Of a stretch of DNA of 64,000 bases, positions 60,901-64,000 are shown in pieces. The position numbers and the translations under genes are program-made. The first letter of the stretch is position 1. Each line of letters starts with the position of its first letter. Source of the DNA: Alphaproteobacteria bacterium (GTDB taxonomy: Bacteria > Pseudomonadota > Alphaproteobacteria > UBA8366 > Aestuariispiraceae); contig SPJV01000104.1 of NCBI GenBank assembly GCA_006844765.1, positions 1 through 64,000 on the forward strand, given 5' to 3'. The notes under the pieces are model-generated. The model was not told the origin of the DNA and searched no databases. It saw only the letters and a program-made list of their open reading frames with translations.

Positions 60901-63594
60901 CTAGCTATCGACCATTCCCCGCAGCCGATAGAGCGCGTCAAGCGCCTCCCGCGGGGTTAATTCATCGGGATTGAGTGCGGCGAGCGCCTGTTCAGCCTCA
61001 CTCGGCCCCTTTGCGGTTTGGATGGGCGTGGCTGGCTGTGGGGCCGCGCGGAACAGGGGCAGATCATCGACCAGCCGGGTTACGGCGCCGGATTGCTCAC
61101 CTTTTTCCAGCGCTTGAAGGACTTCTTCCGCGCGGGTTACAACCGCTGGCGGCAGACCGGCCAGCTTGGCGACATGAATCCCATAGGACCGATCCGCTGC
61201 CCCGGCCCCCACTTCATGCAGGAAGATAACGTCCCCTTCATATTCCGTCACCTTCATGCAATGGGGGCTCAGCGCCGCCAGCCGCTCCGACAAGGCGGTC
61301 AGTTCGTGGTAATGGGTGGCGAACAGGGCACGGGCCTTTGCGGCTTCATGCAGATGTTCGACACAGGCCCAGGCGATGGACAGCCCGTCAAAGGTCGCGG
61401 TGCCCCGGCCGATTTCGTCAAGGATCACCAGCGAACGTTCGCTTGCTTGATTGAGGATGGTCGCGGTTTCTACCATCTCCACCATGAAGGTGGATCGCCC
61501 GCGCGCCAGATCATCGGCAGCGCCGACCCGACTGAACAACCGGTCGACCACACCGATATGGGCGCTGTGGGCGGGCACGAAGCTGCCCATTTGTGCCAGG
61601 ATCGCGATCAGTGCGTTCTGGCGCAAGAAGGTCGATTTTCCCGCCATATTCGGTCCGGTCACTAACCACAGGCGGTTCTCCCGATCCAGATCGCTGTTAT
61701 TGGCGATGAAGGCTTTTCCTTCGCCTTCCGCTTTTAAGGCGGCTTCGACGACCGGGTGCCGTCCGCCCTCGATGGTGAAGGCAAGGGAGCCATCCACCCG
61801 GGGACGGCGGTAGTCGGCGGCAATCGCCAGCTCTGCCAACGCGGCGGCCACATCCAGCCGGGCAATGGCAGAGGCTGCCAAGCCGATTTCCGCGGCGCGG
61901 GACAGGGCCTCATTCACCAGATCGTCAAACAACTTAAGTTCGACCGCCAACGCCTTGTCTGCGGCTTCTGAGATATCCCGGGCAAGCTCCGACAGCTCAG
62001 TCGTGGTGAAGCGCACGGCATTCGCCATCGTCTGACGATGGATGAAGGGTTCTTCCATCTTGTCGGCATGTTTCGCCGTTACTTCAATGAACCAGCCCAA
62101 GACGTTGTTGTATTTAATCTTCAGCCCATCGACACCGGTGTCTTTGCGGTATTTCGCCTCCAGATTGGCGATCATCCGGCGGCCTTCATCCTTCAGCTGG
62201 ATGAAATTGTCGAGTTCCGGCGCATAGCCCCGCTGAATAAACCCACCATCGCGGGCCAGTAAGGATGGTTCCGGTTTCAAGGCGCGGGCGAAGCGGTCGA
62301 CCAAGACGTCATGCACGCCCAAATCCTGCAACGCGGCTTCTGTTTCCCGCGGGGCGGGGCTGTTCCCCTGGGCGGCGAGGCCTTTGATCCGGGCGCTGAG
62401 GGATAAGCCCTGACCCAGCGCCAGGAGGTCTCTCGGCCCGCCACGACCTACGGTCAGCCGGCCCAAGGCCCGTTCCAGATCCGGCGCGGCTTTAAGCAGA
62501 TCGCGCAGGTCTTCGCGGACCCTTGCTTCGTCCAACATCCACTCGACAGCATCAAGCCGGTCGGCGATAGCACCGGGATCGGTCAACGGGGCGGCCAATC
62601 TTGCGCCCAATAGCCGGGCGCCGGCGCCGGTTACGGTTCGGTCGATGGTTGCCAGCAGGCTGCCTTTTCGCTCTCCGTTGAGGGTGATGGCCAGTTCAAG
62701 GTTCCGGCGTGTGGCCTGATCGATTTCCATCAGGGCGCCGGCATTCAGCCGCACCGGGGGCTTCAATTGCGGCAGCTTGCCGACCTGGGTTATTTCCAGA
62801 TAGGCAACCAGGGCTCCCAGCGCCGCCAGCTCTGCGCGTCCGAATTCACCGAACCCATCCAGCGAGGCGACACCATAGACGGCCTTCAGCCGTTTCTCGC
62901 CATTGACGGAATCAAAACGGCTGTCGGGCAGCGGCGACAAGGCCTCCTTCCAATCGGCGAAGAGCCCATAGAGACCGTCTTCGCCTTCAAGGATCTTTTC
63001 CGGCACGATCAATTCACCGGGAGAGATGCGGCCCAAGGCGGCACCAAGCGCATCCGGCCCGATCGGCTGGCAGATCAAATCGCCGGTCGACATATCGCAC
63101 CAGGCAAGTGCCATTTGTTTGCCGGCGCGCGCCAAAGCGGCCAGATAATTGTGCCGCCTGGCTTCCAAAAGCGTGTCTTCGGTCAAGGTGCCCGGTGTGA
63201 CGACGCGGACGATGGCTCTCTTGACGACGGCCTTGTGACCGCCCCGTTTCTTGGCCTCGGCAGGGTCCTCCGTCTGCTCACCCACCGCGACGCGGAAGCC
63301 TTGCTTGATCAGCCGGGCCAGATAGCCTTCTGCCGCATGGACCGGAACCCCGCACATCGGGATGGCCTCACCCTGGTGCTGGCCCCGCTTGGTTAGCGTG
63401 ATGTTGAGCGCGGCCGCCGCTTTGACAGCGTCATCAAAGAACAGTTCGTAGAAGTCGCCCATCCGGTAGAACAGCAGACACTCCGGATGCTCCGCCTTGA
63501 TGGCCAGATATTGGCTCATCATCGGCGTCATCCGCGCGGTCGCGGTTTGATCGGCTGACGTGTCAGAGTTCTTGGAAGGCATGCGGTCGCTCAT
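60901..63594 (-). CDS. mutS: DNA mismatch repair protein MutS
   Basis: 897 residues. N-terminal mismatch-binding FYRMGDFYELFFDDA (the FxE motif), connector and core domains, then the ATPase with Walker A VTGPNMAGKSTFLRQNALIA, Walker B SLVILDEIGRGTATFDGL and the ATP-binding ATHYHELTAL. Length is a little greater than E. coli MutS. Divergent from maeB. In many alphaproteobacteria mutS adjoins glnD; here they are about 55 kb apart. Confidence 0.97.
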   Translation of the reverse strand: MSDRMPSKNSDTSADQTATARMTPMMSQYLAIKAEHPECLLFYRMGDFYELFFDDAVKAAAALNITLTKRGQHQGEAIPMCGVPVHAAEGYLARLIKQGFRVAVGEQTEDPAEAKKRGGHKAVVKRAIVRVVTPGTLTEDTLLEARRHNYLAALARAGKQMALAWCDMSTGDLICQPIGPDALGAALGRISPGELIVPEKILEGEDGLYGLFADWKEALSPLPDSRFDSVNGEKRLKAVYGVASLDGFGEFGRAELAALGALVAYLEITQVGKLPQLKPPVRLNAGALMEIDQATRRNLELAITLNGERKGSLLATIDRTVTGAGARLLGARLAAPLTDPGAIADRLDAVEWMLDEARVREDLRDLLKAAPDLERALGRLTVGRGGPRDLLALGQGLSLSARIKGLAAQGNSPAPRETEAALQDLGVHDVLVDRFARALKPEPSLLARDGGFIQRGYAPELDNFIQLKDEGRRMIANLEAKYRKDTGVDGLKIKYNNVLGWFIEVTAKHADKMEEPFIHRQTMANAVRFTTTELSELARDISEAADKALAVELKLFDDLVNEALSRAAEIGLAASAIARLDVAAALAELAIAADYRRPRVDGSLAFTIEGGRHPVVEAALKAEGEGKAFIANNSDLDRENRLWLVTGPNMAGKSTFLRQNALIAILAQMGSFVPAHSAHIGVVDRLFSRVGAADDLARGRSTFMVEMVETATILNQASERSLVILDEIGRGTATFDGLSIAWACVEHLHEAAKARALFATHYHELTALSERLAALSPHCMKVTEYEGDVIFLHEVGAGAADRSYGIHVAKLAGLPPAVVTRAEEVLQALEKGEQSGAVTRLVDDLPLFRAAPQPATPIQTAKGPSEAEQALAALNPDELTPREALDALYRLRGMVDS

Positions 63595-63833
63595 GGTTGC
63601 CCGACCCTAACGGGTGCCGGGTTTGGGGGCAATCTCAAGACGCGCCAGAAAAGCCGGCTTTGGCATTTCAACGGAAAGATTACGTAAAGTCGGCTATGAA
63701 AGGGCCGAAATCGGCAAAGAATGCATTGTAACAAGCAATTCCTTTTCCCAATCCACCATACCCATGTTACGAGTCAAGTCTCGGAATTGAACACAATAAA
63801 GGGGGACCGCCCTTCACGAGGCGGATTAATGGG

Positions 63834-64000
63834 ATGAGCCAGAAGATTACCGACGAAGATGCCCTTAACTTTCACTCGACGGGTCGGCCGGGGAAGGTCG
63901 AAGTCACGCCGACAAAGCCACTGACAACCCAGCGCGATCTCTCGCTCGCTTATTCGCCGGGCGTTGCGGTTCCTTGTTTGCGCATCGCGGAAGATGAATC
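63834..64000 (+). CDS. maeB: NADP-dependent malic enzyme, N-terminus only
   Basis: The first 55 codons are seen before the window ends. They read MSQKITDEDALNFHST and go on to PTKPLTTQRDLSLAYSPGVA, the N-terminal signature of the MaeB type of malic enzyme, which oxidatively decarboxylates malate to pyruvate. Such proteins usually carry a C-terminal phosphotransacetylase-like domain, outside the window. ATG 63834 is chosen by the family start; a mutS-maeB divergent pair is common in alphaproteobacteria. Confidence 0.93.
   Translation, partial: MSQKITDEDALNFHSTGRPGKVEVTPTKPLTTQRDLSLAYSPGVAVPCLRIAEDE

Overview
The window is ordinary chromosomal DNA from an alphaproteobacterium. I infer this from a CcrM-type GANTC methyltransferase, the mutS, glnD, murJ and trpS genes with alphaproteobacterial neighbours, O-succinylhomoserine sulfhydrylase (MetZ), a PAS_5-type protein, a LutABC lactate system and a GC-rich composition. 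A marine Rhodospirillales- or Kiloniellales-like bacterium would fit, but the order is a guess. Coding density is high, gene order looks bacterial-core plus metabolic accessory genes, and I saw no insertion sequence, prophage, CRISPR array or plasmid gene.

Layout. 1-5.8 kb (minus strand): the start of a voltage-gated cation channel, then trpS, murJ and glnD. 5.9-8.4 kb (plus): cbiD and cobK of cobalamin synthesis and a secreted ankyrin protein. 8.4-14.2 kb (minus): XRE regulator, Smr protein, lutC-lutB-lutA, a DUF1223 protein and a transglutaminase. 14.4-18.4 kb: a PAS/GAF/HD-GYP phosphodiesterase, a methyltransferase, an azoreductase, then tRNA-Thr(CGU) trailed by four 116-bp tandem repeats. 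18.5-22.8 kb: a small ORF with terminator, comM, and an operon of a pentapeptide-repeat membrane protein with a periplasmic binding protein. 22.8-27.1 kb (minus): tgt, queA and a YhhQ-type transporter (queuosine) and a YcaQ-type glycosylase. 27.2-30.1 kb: an amine oxidase-like flavoprotein and ccrM with an exceptional cluster of GANTC sites upstream. 30.1-34.9 kb (minus): secreted protein, DinB protein, cysteine-desulfurase-like protein, rnhB and a Kef-type antiporter.

35-46.3 kb (plus): an MBL hydrolase coupled to a Crp/Fnr regulator, then a seven-gene unit of a branched-chain-type ABC transporter bracketed by two acyl-CoA ligase-family proteins, which suggests uptake and CoA activation of an organic acid. 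45.4-48.6 kb: a HTH plus binding-domain regulator convergent with a tungstate-type ABC transporter (tupBCA). 48.7-51.2 kb (plus): rhodanese, metZ, a small membrane protein and RidA. 51.2-54 kb: PAS_5 protein, a small cysteine-containing ORF behind a Fur-like site, an SDR enzyme and a DUF169 protein. 54.2-60.9 kb: typA, GNAT, AhpD-like, NUDIX, aspartate dehydrogenase-like, fatty acid desaturase and MFS genes. 60.9-64 kb: mutS and, divergently, the start of an NADP malic enzyme gene.

The most notable non-coding structures are seven GANTC sites within 128 bp ahead of ccrM, two of them inside the arms of an inverted repeat, and the tRNA-Thr trailer repeats, whose copies keep their hairpins while loops and stem tops change. 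The latter resemble in layout the rtT repeats of the E. coli tyrT operon. I found no convincing wholly new multi-gene system; the best candidates for new biology are these two RNA/DNA structures and the binding-protein/pentapeptide pair.
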